Part shown: piece after piece, positions 55,415-63,907 of the stretch
How positions within the stretch are numbered: position 1 is the first letter of the stretch
How the letters are laid out: every line of letters starts with the position of its first letter
From: Chlorobium ferrooxidans DSM 13031
GTDB lineage: Bacteria > Bacteroidota > Chlorobiia > Chlorobiales > Chlorobiaceae
NCBI RefSeq assembly: GCF_000168715.1
Contig: NZ_AASE01000001.1
Location: 52,152 to 116,151 of the forward strand
Direction: 5' to 3'
Length of the DNA: 64,000 bases
Notes under the pieces: model-generated
Seen by the model: the letters and a program-made list of their open reading frames with translations, nothing else
The model's database searches: none
What the model was told of the DNA's origin: nothing
Program-made: the position numbers and the translations under genes

Positions 55415-55876
55415 ATGCATGATTCCGGTGAGCCCCAGGATGGCCATAACAAAATCCCCAAAGGTTGGCTGCTGTTTTTTTTCGGAGGAGTTATCTTTCT
55501 CGTCGGCTACACGGTATCCTATACCCCGGCCATCTCGGGATGGTCATTCTACAAGGAGTATGAACAGGAGATGGCTGCTGCATCCAAAACGGTAACAACG
55601 GATACGGTCAAGGATTATGCCGGGGACAACGATGCCATTGAGGATGGAAAGGAGATTTTTGCCTCCACCTGTGCTCCATGCCACAATGCCGATGCAACCG
55701 GAGGAATCGGCCCCAATCTTACCGCAGCAAAACTCAAATACGGCTCTGCCCGGACTGATCTCTACGAAACAATTACCAAAGGGAGACCAAACGGGATGCC
55801 CTCTTTTCTTCCCCAAATCGGAGCCGAAAAGATCAGCAAGGTTATAGCATATCTGGAAACCCTGAGAAAACCATAA
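55415..55876 (+). CDS. ccoP: CcoP-like subunit with a single heme c site
   Basis: A 153-residue anchored cytochrome in the position of CcoP. One membrane segment (LLFFFGGVIFLVGYTVSY) is followed by one heme site, TCAPCHNADATGG, and a later PSFLP methionine-region. Canonical CcoP has two heme c sites and about 300 residues, so this is a mono-heme form. A good Shine-Dalgarno sequence (AAAGGAG) precedes it. Confidence 0.88.
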   Translation: MHDSGEPQDGHNKIPKGWLLFFFGGVIFLVGYTVSYTPAISGWSFYKEYEQEMAAASKTVTTDTVKDYAGDNDAIEDGKEIFASTCAPCHNADATGGIGPNLTAAKLKYGSARTDLYETITKGRPNGMPSFLPQIGAEKISKVIAYLETLRKP

Positions 55877-55903
55877 CCTCTGCAAACTCGGGAGCCTCTC
55901 ATT

Positions 55904-57004
55904 TTGTGGAAAACAAAGAGAAACGTTGTGGCAATCATGCAGGCCGTCTTCCTGACCGGCCTGCCGTTTCTTGAGATAAACGGCCAGAGCGCCTTCCGCT
56001 TTGACATTGCAACCCTCAAGCTTCATGTTTTCGGATCGGTAATATGGATGCGGGAGTTCTATCTTATTCTTGCCGCCACCCTCTTTGTCCTTCTGTTCAC
56101 AGGCTTTGTAACCATTATTTTCGGCCGGATCTGGTGCGGCTGGCTCTGCCCCCAGACCGTCCTGCTTGATTTGAGTGAAACAATCTCGGGAGCAAAAACA
56201 CACCGGAAAACCATTCAGAAACTGGCGCTTGTTCCACTCACTGCCCTCGTCTCAATTACCTTGATCTGGTACTTTGTTCCACCTGCAGAGACATTCAGAA
56301 CGCTCTTTACAGAGCCGACAATCACCGCATTTTTCCTGGTACTCTGGCTGCTGATCTACCTTGAACTGGCCTTTCTCGGCAGAGGGTTCTGCACCTCAAT
56401 CTGTCCCTACGCCATGCTGCAGAATGTGCTTTTCGACAGGGAGACCCTTGTCATTGAGTATGATGTTTCGCGTGATGCGACCTGCATGAAATGTGATGCG
56501 TGCGTTCATGTTTGCCCTGTCGGCATCGACATCAAAAAAGGGTTGAGTCAGGCCTGCATTGCATGCGCCGAGTGTATTGACGCCTGCCTGCGTATGACAG
56601 AAAAAAAGCATATTCCTCCCTTCCCGAACTATAAAGGACGCATCGTTCGTCCGAAAACATTCTGGCTCGGTGGCGTAACAGTCGTCACTGCCATTGCTCT
56701 TGGCATGCTTCTTCTGAGCCGTCCGCCGGTTGATTTTCTTCTCATCCGTGACAATGCATCACTGCCACCGGGTCTGAACCGTTACTCCTTCACTATCCAT
56801 AACAACGGAGGGGAAAAACTGACGCTTGATCTTACATCCCCTGACACCGGAGTAACCCTTATTGGAGAGCAAACCCTTAATGTGGAGCCATTTTCAGCAC
56901 TTCATGGAACTATTCTGGTTAAATCGACCGGAACCCTGGAGCGGCTTCATCTGAAAATTTCCGGCAATGGGATCATCATTAACAGGGAGGCCGGTTTTCT
57001 ATGA
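55904..57004 (+). CDS. ccoG: Cytochrome oxidase accessory protein CcoG (FixG)
   Basis: A membrane ferredoxin-type protein that reduces copper for cbb3 assembly. The 366-residue protein has several membrane segments, CGWLCPQTVLLDL, CTSICPYAMLQN and a double [4Fe-4S] motif, CMKCDACVHVCP and CIACAECIDAC. It ends in an Ig-like periplasmic domain. It starts with TTG at 55904, supported by GGGAG. It is shorter than many CcoG proteins, mainly at the N-terminus. Its stop overlaps the ccoH start. Confidence 0.92.
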   Translation: MWKTKRNVVAIMQAVFLTGLPFLEINGQSAFRFDIATLKLHVFGSVIWMREFYLILAATLFVLLFTGFVTIIFGRIWCGWLCPQTVLLDLSETISGAKTHRKTIQKLALVPLTALVSITLIWYFVPPAETFRTLFTEPTITAFFLVLWLLIYLELAFLGRGFCTSICPYAMLQNVLFDRETLVIEYDVSRDATCMKCDACVHVCPVGIDIKKGLSQACIACAECIDACLRMTEKKHIPPFPNYKGRIVRPKTFWLGGVTVVTAIALGMLLLSRPPVDFLLIRDNASLPPGLNRYSFTIHNNGGEKLTLDLTSPDTGVTLIGEQTLNVEPFSALHGTILVKSTGTLERLHLKISGNGIIINREAGFL

Positions 57005-57441
57005 AGCTCTTTTTCTACATCATCTATCCTCTCTTTTTCTTTGCCATGGGGTGCGGCGTCTATGTGGCGTTCAGGGATGCCGAGGGATTGGTGGATAACA
57101 ACTATTATGAGAACAGCAAAGGCTATTTTCAGGCAAAGGCGGCAGAAGAGCGACTTGGTATTGCAATCCAGCCGCCAGCAGCACTGAAGAGGGGAGAAAA
57201 CGAGATAAGAATTGCCATCACCTCAAAGGGAAAACCACTTGAGCAGGCAAATCTGACGCTCTTCATCGGCAACCTCTCTTCAACCGGTTATGACTCCACC
57301 ATAACCATGCGGGAAGAGGCTCCGGGAATCTACAGGGCGACTGCTGAAATTCCATTCAAAGGGGTCTGGTTTGCACGAATTGACCTGAAACAACAACAAC
57401 AACTCATCACCAGCAAAAAATGGTTTTCCGACATACAATAA
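57001..57441 (+). CDS. ccoH: FixH/CcoH family protein
   Basis: A 146-residue protein with one N-terminal membrane segment (FYIIYPLFFFAMGCGVYVAF) and a periplasmic beta-rich domain. The early VDNNYYENSKGYFQAKAAEERLGI is typical of FixH. CcoH is needed for stable cbb3 oxidase in other bacteria. It starts in the ccoG stop and its end overlaps the next gene by 22 bases. Confidence 0.88.
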   Translation: MKLFFYIIYPLFFFAMGCGVYVAFRDAEGLVDNNYYENSKGYFQAKAAEERLGIAIQPPAALKRGENEIRIAITSKGKPLEQANLTLFIGNLSSTGYDSTITMREEAPGIYRATAEIPFKGVWFARIDLKQQQQLITSKKWFSDIQ

Positions 57442-57848
57442 AAGGTATGGCAACTCTGGCGCTCTTTGTATCGCTGCTGAGCACAGGAAATACACTCCGG
57501 GCAAAAGAGCTGGAGTGCAACATCAACAATGGCCCCTGCACGCTCGTTTCGGGAGGGCGAACCGTCACCATCGACATTGAGCCGAAACCGGTAAGCCCGA
57601 TGCAGGAGCTCTCGTTCAGTGTAACCATTGCTCCATGCGATGCACTCCCCGAAAAGCTGCTGCTTGATCTCAGCATGCCGGGGATGATGATGGGCAAAAA
57701 CCAGGTCACTCTTGCAAGAACAGCCGGTTGTACCTACAGGGGAAAAGGGGTTATCGTCCGATGCATGAGCGGTCGAACACTCTGGCAGGCAACACTGCTT
57801 TCTGCGACGCTTGACAATCCGGCATTTATCTTCAATGTCAGCAAGTGA
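57420..57848 (+). CDS. Exported Met/Cys-containing protein in the cco cluster
   Basis: A 142-residue protein with a signal-like N-terminus (GMATLALFVSLLSTGNTLRA) and a periplasmic domain. It has five cysteines (ECNINNGPC, APCDAL, AGCTYR, VRCMSG) and a methionine cluster, SMPGMMMGKN, that could bind copper. The domain resembles the YtkA/FixH beta-sandwich. A role in copper supply to the oxidase is inferred. It overlaps ccoH and ccoI slightly. Confidence 0.7.
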   Translation: MVFRHTIKGMATLALFVSLLSTGNTLRAKELECNINNGPCTLVSGGRTVTIDIEPKPVSPMQELSFSVTIAPCDALPEKLLLDLSMPGMMMGKNQVTLARTAGCTYRGKGVIVRCMSGRTLWQATLLSATLDNPAFIFNVSK

Positions 57849-60264
57849 CTCCTCCTCTGCCGAAAAGGTGCTGTGCGATCACTGCCTTCAACAGACCACA
57901 TTACAATCGGCAATAACCGCGCTGATCGACGGTCGGAAGAGATATTTCTGCTGCAAGGGATGTCTTGGCGTCTACGAGCTTGTTAACAGCAACTCGCTTG
58001 ATGCATTTTACCGGCAGCGTTGCGACTGGCAGCCGGGCCCTCCGGAAACCGGAGTAAAACTCCAGACCGCCCACTTCACCGATACCGTCACCATTGAGGG
58101 CGATGAATACCGCATTGAGCTTCTGCTTTCAGGCATACGATGCGCTTCATGCGTATGGTTGATCGAGAAGTTTCTGGCAAAAGTTGATGGGGTGCTTTCA
58201 GCAAGAGTCAACTATGCAACCCACAAGGCAGTCATCGTCTGGAGTGGCCGGAAAACATCGCTCGACACCATCCTGAATGCCATCCGCGATATCGGCTATC
58301 TGCCACATCCCGCTCATATAAATGCAGGCAGCACGGTTTTTGCAGAGGAGAAGCAGGATCTGCTGCTCCGCTTCGGAACTGCCGGTTTTTTTTCCATGCA
58401 GCTCATGCTTTTTTCTGCCGCGCTCTATGCCGGTTTTTTCCAGGGTATGGAGTCCCGTTACAGAGTCGCGTTTCAGCTTGTCTCCTGGGCTCTTGCCACA
58501 CCGGTACTCTTCTATTCAGGCTTTCCGTTTCTTTCAAGCGCATGGCGCTCGCTCAAGCGGATGACGCTCAACATGGATGTTCTTGTTGCACTCGGAGCAC
58601 TCTCGGCCTATCTCTACAGCATTGCCATGATACCCCTCGGAGGAGAGGTCTTTTTTGACAGTGCCGCCATGATCATCACGTTCATCCTGCTTGGCCGTTT
58701 TCTGGAAGCCGGTTCACGCCTCAAGGCGGGCAACGCCATGGCCCGGCTTGCCGAACTCCAGCCGCAGGAGGCTCTTCTGGTAACCGAATTCGGCCAAACC
58801 ACTCTTGTACCGCTTACTGCTATCAATCCAGGCGACCGGATAGAGGTAATCCCCGGCGACCGGATACCGCTTGACGGCATGGTGATTGAGGGCGAAGCCG
58901 AAGTAAACGAATCAATGCTTACCGGGGAGTCCCGCCCCGTTCTGAAAGAGCCGGGATGCGAAATCTTTGCCGGGAGCTTTTCCATGAACGGACGTCTCCT
59001 GTTCAGAGTCACCGGCGATGCATCCACCACCCTGCTTTGCCGAATCATCAAAACCGTTGAAGATGCACAGGCCCGCAAAGCGCCAATACAGAACATTGCC
59101 GACAAGACCGCAGGCTTTTTCGTACCGGTAACCATATTGCTTGCGCTTTCCACCTTTCTCTACTGGAAACTCTCCAGCGGCAGCACCGTTACAGCCCTGC
59201 TGAACGCTGTCTCCGTACTCGTTATAGCATGCCCCTGTGCCCTCGGTCTGGCCACACCCCTCGCCATTCTTGTTGCCACTACCGCAGCAGGCAGAAAAGG
59301 GATCCTCATCAAGGGAGGCGACATTTTTGAAACCCTCTCCGGAACAACCACCGTTGTACTTGATAAAACCGGCACCATTACAAGAGGAAAACCCTCCATA
59401 ACCGATCTTCATGACTTTGCACGCTCACCCGCTTTTCTGCAGCACGCAGCATCGCTTGAAGCCGCTTCGGAACACCCGACAGCTCAGGCAATTGTCGGCG
59501 CATGGAAGGGTGGTGAACTGCTGAAGGTTGATCACTTCAGGGCAATACCGGGCAGAGGAGTTTCAGGCATGATCGCCGGCGAATCCTGGCTTGCAGGATC
59601 AGAACCCTTTATGAAACAGGAGGCCGTTGCAATCACTCCTGAAGAACATTCAGTTGCTGCTCAACTTGAAACCGAAGGAAAAACTGTGGTACTGGTTGCT
59701 TGCAATGGCGGGCTTGCCGGAGTGATCGGCCTGATTGACGACCTGCGTGACGATGCCCTGCCTCTCATTGAAGGGCTACGCAAAAAAGGTCTCTCGATTC
59801 AGATTCTGACCGGAGATAACCGGGGAGTCGCCGACTATATCGCCGCCAGATGCGGTATAACCGATGTTCAGGCAGCTCTTGGCCCGCTCGAAAAAGCTGC
59901 GGTTATCAGGGAGCTGAAAGCAAAGGGCGAGTGTGTCATGATGGTTGGAGATGGAATCAATGATGCACCAGCGCTCACCGAAGCCGATACCGGAGTCACT
60001 GTCGGCCAGGCATCGGGAATCGCAATCGAAAGTGCAGGTGTGGCAATTCTTAAGGATGACCTCAGGCTCATCAATACCCTGCTTGACAGCTCATCAAAAT
60101 GTTTTTCCGTCATCCGGCAGAACCTTTTCTGGGCCTTTGCGTATAATCTGACAGCCCTGCCGCTTGCCGTCACAGGTGTGCTGCACCCCATCATCTCCGC
60201 ACTGCTCATGGCGACAAGCTCGCTGGTAGTGGTGAGCAACTCTCTTCGATTGAAAAAAACTTGA
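57835..60264 (+). CDS. ccoI: Copper P1B-type ATPase CcoI (FixI)
   Basis: An 809-residue P-type ATPase, the copper transporter for cbb3 assembly. The N-terminus has a Cys-rich metal-binding segment (CDHC...CCKGC) and an HMA-like site (GIRCASCVWLIEKF). The membrane copper site is ACPCALGLATP, and the phosphorylation site is DKTGTITRG. TGES, TGDNRGVADYI and GDGINDAPAL are also present. The start at 57835 is set by the family N-terminus; a TTG upstream is also open. Confidence 0.95.
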   Translation: MSASDSSSAEKVLCDHCLQQTTLQSAITALIDGRKRYFCCKGCLGVYELVNSNSLDAFYRQRCDWQPGPPETGVKLQTAHFTDTVTIEGDEYRIELLLSGIRCASCVWLIEKFLAKVDGVLSARVNYATHKAVIVWSGRKTSLDTILNAIRDIGYLPHPAHINAGSTVFAEEKQDLLLRFGTAGFFSMQLMLFSAALYAGFFQGMESRYRVAFQLVSWALATPVLFYSGFPFLSSAWRSLKRMTLNMDVLVALGALSAYLYSIAMIPLGGEVFFDSAAMIITFILLGRFLEAGSRLKAGNAMARLAELQPQEALLVTEFGQTTLVPLTAINPGDRIEVIPGDRIPLDGMVIEGEAEVNESMLTGESRPVLKEPGCEIFAGSFSMNGRLLFRVTGDASTTLLCRIIKTVEDAQARKAPIQNIADKTAGFFVPVTILLALSTFLYWKLSSGSTVTALLNAVSVLVIACPCALGLATPLAILVATTAAGRKGILIKGGDIFETLSGTTTVVLDKTGTITRGKPSITDLHDFARSPAFLQHAASLEAASEHPTAQAIVGAWKGGELLKVDHFRAIPGRGVSGMIAGESWLAGSEPFMKQEAVAITPEEHSVAAQLETEGKTVVLVACNGGLAGVIGLIDDLRDDALPLIEGLRKKGLSIQILTGDNRGVADYIAARCGITDVQAALGPLEKAAVIRELKAKGECVMMVGDGINDAPALTEADTGVTVGQASGIAIESAGVAILKDDLRLINTLLDSSSKCFSVIRQNLFWAFAYNLTALPLAVTGVLHPIISALLMATSSLVVVSNSLRLKKT

Positions 60265-60274
60265 CAGCACAACC

Positions 60275-60487
60275 ATGTTCACCACATTTTTTCTCATCGG
60301 TATCGGTCTGTTTGTCGGCGTGGCAGCATGGTTCCTCTTTATCTGGGCAGTAAAAAGCGGCCAGTTTGACGACCCCGAAGCACCCAAATACCGGATGCTT
60401 GACGATGATGATGTAGCGGCAAAAACAGCCGAAACTGCAAAGAAGGAAGAAAAAAAACAAACCGGGCATCACGATAAATTGTCGTGA
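60275..60487 (+). CDS. ccoS: CcoS-like small protein, C-terminus within a MITE
   Basis: A 70-residue protein with one membrane segment (TFFLIGIGLFVGVAAWFLFIWAV) followed by GQFDDPEAPKYRMLDDD, the CcoS signature. CcoS helps insert heme b and copper into cbb3 oxidase. The last eight codons (GHHDKLS and stop) lie inside a MITE-like element that starts at 60464, so the natural end was altered by the insertion. Confidence 0.9.
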   Translation: MFTTFFLIGIGLFVGVAAWFLFIWAVKSGQFDDPEAPKYRMLDDDDVAAKTAETAKKEEKKQTGHHDKLS

Positions 60488-60630
60488 GCGGTTTGAGGAT
60501 TTTTGAACCACGAAACTAACGAAATCACACGAAATTATGTAGGGGCAATCCCTTGTGGTTGCCCTGATCTCTTTTCCGAGCACCGGCCAACGAAGCAATC
60601 GAATCGCGGAACAAATTAATAGAGATGCCC
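60464..60630. repeat. MITE-like element, copy 3 (reversed, remodelled)
   Basis: It lies in the reverse orientation to copies 1 and 2. Its ends are 17-base inverted repeats beginning GGGCATC on both sides. The outer 34 bases on the left (60464-60497) and 57 or so on the right (60574-60630) match copy 2, but most of the middle is missing. The join at TTGAG fits a deletion between two TTGAG copies seen in copy 2. About 70 new bases with a GGGCAA/TTGCCC hairpin are present. Confidence 0.75.
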
Positions 60631-60632
60631 CT

Positions 60633-61310
60633 ATGACTATAGCTCCACTGTTGGCCATACTGCTCTCCGGACTGGCCGGAGGATTCGGCCACTGCATCAG
60701 CATGTGCGGCCCGGTAGTCGGTGCCCTCTCGGTTGGTGAAACCCGAAAGGGTCTGCTCCACCTGCTGCTCTACAACCTCGGACGGATAACCACCTACTCC
60801 ATCCTCGGTGGAGTTGTCGGCCTCTCCGGTTCGTTTCTGCTGCTTGCTGCATCAATAGAAACGTTGCAGAGGGTAATCATGATCATTGCCGGGCTCTCCA
60901 TTATCCTCATGGGGCTCTCGACAGCAGAGTGGCTGCCACTGCCCGCTAACAGCAGAAATTGCACCCCCGGTGGCAGCGTGATACAAAAAATCATGTCGCT
61001 CTTCAGGGTTCCCCGCTCAATCGGCAGCTACTACCCGATGGGCATCGTCCTCGGTTTCCTTCCCTGCGGCCTCACCTACACCGCCCTGCTCGCCTCCGCC
61101 AGAGCCGCCATGGATGCGGAGAACCCCTTTGCCGGAATGCTCATGGGAGCCCTCATGATGCTCCTCTTCGGCATCGGTACCGCCCCTGCCCTGATTCTGG
61201 TCGGAAAGGCGGTCAACACCATCAGCCAAACCACCCGCAAACGCTTCTACCGCATTGCCAGCCTGATTATGATTGCCACAGGAGTATGGTTTATTGTATC
61301 GGCACTGTAG
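60633..61310 (+). CDS. TauE/SafE-type membrane protein (COG2836-like)
   Basis: A 225-residue membrane protein with about six segments. The N-terminus has GGFGHCISMCGP, the conserved Cys-His-Cys-type motif of the group often found behind ccoGHIS, where a role in copper handling or oxidase assembly is proposed. The ATG at 60633 lies just after the MITE. Its last third is duplicated, in broken form, at 14849-15043. The downstream 25 bases are also shared. Confidence 0.88.
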   Translation: MTIAPLLAILLSGLAGGFGHCISMCGPVVGALSVGETRKGLLHLLLYNLGRITTYSILGGVVGLSGSFLLLAASIETLQRVIMIIAGLSIILMGLSTAEWLPLPANSRNCTPGGSVIQKIMSLFRVPRSIGSYYPMGIVLGFLPCGLTYTALLASARAAMDAENPFAGMLMGALMMLLFGIGTAPALILVGKAVNTISQTTRKRFYRIASLIMIATGVWFIVSAL

Positions 61311-61448
61311 GGGCGTATCGCATACGTCAAACTGTGTGATTGTTTACGCAATCGCGATAACAGGTAATATTGTCCTGTTGTTTTACGCGATTTGAAATTT
61401 GCGTATTATTCATCCGGATAGTCTGGCAATAATTCCTGGGAGAATACG

Positions 61449-61667
61449 ATGAAAACCGTAACACTGAAAATTGATGATAGCGTCAACGAAAAATTTATCC
61501 AGTTACTTGAGCATTTTACATCAAGTGAAATAAAAATACTCGAACAATCCGAGTATGTAAGTGATGATGAATATCTCAGAAGCATCAATGGCATGGTTCA
61601 AAGCCTCCACGAAGCTAAAAACGAACCCCCGGAAAATGGAGTGACACTTGATAAGCTGGAGTGGTGA
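61449..61667 (+). CDS. Putative antitoxin paired with a YoeB-like toxin
   Basis: A 72-residue acidic protein. No family is recognised with confidence. It begins with KTVTLKIDDSVNEKFIQLLE, a pattern seen in small DNA-binding antitoxins, and ends in DKLEW. Its stop shares a base with the start of a YoeB-like toxin gene, the usual layout of a toxin-antitoxin pair. A GGGAG lies nine bases before the start. Confidence 0.7.
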   Translation: MKTVTLKIDDSVNEKFIQLLEHFTSSEIKILEQSEYVSDDEYLRSINGMVQSLHEAKNEPPENGVTLDKLEW

Positions 61668-61927
61668 TGTACACCATACTGTTTATGAACCAAGCTCAAA
61701 GGGACGCAAAGAAGCTGGGTGCGTGTGGGTTGAAACAGAAAACTCTGCAATTAATCAATATCATCCGGGATGATCCCTATAAATATCCTCCTGAATTTGA
61801 ATATTTAAAAGGTGACATGAAGGGATTGATCAGTAGAAGAATTAACAAACAACATCGCCTTGTGTATGAAGTTATTGAAGAGACCAAGACAATCAAGGTC
61901 TATCGCATGTGGACTCATTATGAATAA
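61667..61927 (+). CDS. YoeB/Txe-family toxin
   Basis: An 86-residue protein of the RelE-superfamily Txe/YoeB group, ribosome-dependent mRNA endonucleases. Motifs: FMNQAQRDAKKL at the start, INIIRDDPYKYPPEFEYLKGDMKGLISRRINKQHRLVYEV, and the C-terminal MWTHYE with the His-Tyr of the active site. The ATG at 61667 overlaps the antitoxin stop (TGATG); GTG codons at 61661 and 61664 are alternatives. Confidence 0.9.
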   Translation: MYTILFMNQAQRDAKKLGACGLKQKTLQLINIIRDDPYKYPPEFEYLKGDMKGLISRRINKQHRLVYEVIEETKTIKVYRMWTHYE

Positions 61928-61996
61928 CAAGCTATAGCTGCAGCTATAGCAATCGCTTCTCCCTGCTTGAGGAAAGGAAAAATACCATAAGGAATA

Positions 61997-62476
61997 ATGC
62001 CAACGTTCTTCCGAAAAATCAAGTTAGCAATCGGTGGTTTACTGGATCGTAAATTCCTTTACCAAACGACCGATGCTGTCGTCAGCGAATGCGCCTGTAG
62101 ACTTGATGCCTACTACGAAAAACACAACGGTCACGCTGAAAATCAGTATAACACATACGATATTTACTTTAAGAATTACGAGTTCAAAGACAACAGAGTT
62201 CAGCTTCGCTACATTGAAGATGGCGAAGGTTTGGTAGAGATCGCAGCCTACAACCGTTCTCATTCTTGCATTTACCCGCCTCCTGAGAAATGGGCAGAGA
62301 TACGGCACTCTGGTCATGGACAGGGATATCGCATTTCGATATACAACCACCAACTTCTTCAAAATATTGTAAAAGAAGTCGTCGAAATGAGCATCAACTA
62401 CTCAAGGGAGAAAGAAGCTAAATCCAAGGAAATATTGGCGCACTTAACTAAACAGCATACCATTAACCAAACATGA
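61997..62476 (+). CDS. Protein of unknown function, paired with a HEPN-like gene
   Basis: A 159-residue hydrophilic protein with no recognised family. The N-terminus (FFRKIKLAIGGLLDRKFLYQTTDAVV) could form a helix, and the middle is rich in Tyr, Asn and His (YNTYDIYFKNYEF). It overlaps the next gene by four bases (ATGA), so the two are co-translated and probably act together. No signal peptide or membrane segment. It follows a toxin-antitoxin pair and may be accessory. Confidence 0.6.
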   Translation: MPTFFRKIKLAIGGLLDRKFLYQTTDAVVSECACRLDAYYEKHNGHAENQYNTYDIYFKNYEFKDNRVQLRYIEDGEGLVEIAAYNRSHSCIYPPPEKWAEIRHSGHGQGYRISIYNHQLLQNIVKEVVEMSINYSREKEAKSKEILAHLTKQHTINQT

Positions 62477-63180
62477 ACGATCCTCGGGTTCAATATCGCA
62501 TTCACAGTAATTGGCGACATCATGTACTGCGTTACATGGATAATAAACCTAAAAAACAATCATTGCACTTATCCAATTCCACACTTGAATACTGCCGAGG
62601 AAATGTCGAGTGGGCAGAAGCGCTTGATTTGTGGATTTCCTTCATGAAAGAAGAGGAGCGATATTCATTTTACAGGCATTTTGTTTCTCAGAGTTTTGCG
62701 GATGCCAAGATATCAATTCAACTGCTTATAGATCGCCAGAAAACAGACCCGTCAATACGTATGCCTCTTTTGAGGGACACTTTCATGTGCTACTCTCGTC
62801 CATTCACAAAAAGTCGAGGAAGATTGGGTGTAAAATATTGCATTAAAAAAGATATTGGCTCTCCTGCTCCGAAAATGATTCATGATAAAGTTATAACCGA
62901 GAGAGATCAGCTTTATGCTCATTGTGATCTATCCCCTCTACAGCCTCGATTATCCTTACTGGGAATCAGCTTGAAAGGATCCGGCTACTACTGGGATAAT
63001 TATGTCAAAATCTTGCCTGATATCTTAGGTCTAATTGAACATGCCATTTTGTTGACAGAAAACTATACGAATAGCTTGGGGATGTCTGATGTGAAAACAT
63101 ATTTCAAACACTTTGAAGAAACAGGAGGACTTGAAGAACAAGAACCAACATTTCTGAATGAATTGTATGGCTATGAATAG
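62473..63180 (+). CDS. HEPN-like protein of unknown function
   Basis: A 235-residue mostly helical protein. The segment VITERDQLYAHCDLSP contains an R-X5-H arrangement (Arg144, His150), the form of the RNase motif in HEPN proteins, with a following aspartate that is also common. This is a motif resemblance only; no specific family is recalled. It is coupled to the upstream unknown gene (ATGA) and sits between toxin-antitoxin modules, so a defence or RNase role is possible. Confidence 0.6.
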   Translation: MNDPRVQYRIHSNWRHHVLRYMDNKPKKQSLHLSNSTLEYCRGNVEWAEALDLWISFMKEEERYSFYRHFVSQSFADAKISIQLLIDRQKTDPSIRMPLLRDTFMCYSRPFTKSRGRLGVKYCIKKDIGSPAPKMIHDKVITERDQLYAHCDLSPLQPRLSLLGISLKGSGYYWDNYVKILPDILGLIEHAILLTENYTNSLGMSDVKTYFKHFEETGGLEEQEPTFLNELYGYE

Positions 63181-63188
63181 AAAAGGAA

Positions 63189-63323
63189 GTGCCCCCTTCG
63201 CTGACAGAAGAACAAAAAATAGAACTTGACCGCCGCATCGAAGACCTTTCGGCAAACCCCGACGATGTTGTAAGCTGGGAAGAAGCAAAAGCTGCTGCTC
63301 TTGGCGGTTGCAGCATGCAGTAG
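63189..63323 (+). pseudogene. Remnant of an addiction-module antitoxin (TIGR02574-like)
   Basis: A 44-residue frame, GTG to TAG, whose body (LTEEQKIELDRRIEDLSANP, then DDVVSWEEAKAAAL) matches the C-terminal half of the putative addiction-module component family. Normal members are about 70-80 residues, so the N-terminal half is missing. A GTG at 63189 with GGA upstream could still be translated. No partner toxin follows. Confidence 0.65.
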
Positions 63324-63398
63324 AACTCAGTGCGTCAGGGCAAAAGTAATGACTTGTTGGCTGAGCCAGATACCATGCTCACGCATCCTATTGCTTGA

Positions 63399-63647
63399 TC
63401 AGGTATTGCTGAGATCCTGGGCAAGTTCGTTCTGATCCAGGTCAATTATCGGGACACCGTACCTGTGCAGTTCAAACAAAAACTCTACTCTGCTCATACC
63501 GATAAATGTTGCAGCCATCCCGGAGGAGAGCCGCTTCATTTCAAAAAGTTTAATGGCCATCGCCAGCTTGGCTTCCTGTATGAATTGCTGCGGTGTGCAT
63601 TGCGCTGCATCAGGCAGATTCTTTGGCACTTCAAGAAGTAGTTGCAT
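63399..63647 (-). CDS. UPF0175-family putative antitoxin
   Basis: An 82-residue minus-strand protein. AMAIKLFEMKRLSSGMAATFIG and MSRVEFLFELHRYGVPIID match UPF0175, small helix-turn-helix-like proteins that usually precede a PIN-type (DUF3368) toxin. No PIN gene is found next to it, so it is an orphan here. It starts with ATG at 63647. Confidence 0.85.
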   Translation of the reverse strand: MQLLLEVPKNLPDAAQCTPQQFIQEAKLAMAIKLFEMKRLSSGMAATFIGMSRVEFLFELHRYGVPIIDLDQNELAQDLSNT

Positions 63648-63907
63648 AATTGTCTATGGTCCGTCGTGATTAGAGTGCCCACCTTTGCTGTGGTCACCTT
63701 AAAATCAAATAGCAAATTTTTTCCTACATATCGAACAGCTATTTTTTACACACCCCTTCTCATTCACATATCATTTCAGATCACGCTATCATATTTTTAA
63801 CGTATTTTATACTAACGACCATCAGGGATATATTTGAACTCACAGATTATGGTGATGACACTCTTTGGGATAGGTCGTATTTCTTTTGTTAAATCTGGAG
63901 GAATTTC

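Noticed and set aside
63181..63240. A frame beginning with ATGAATAGA as a small gene after the HEPN-like gene
   Set aside because: It stops after about 18 codons, while the overlapping frame matches a known antitoxin family.
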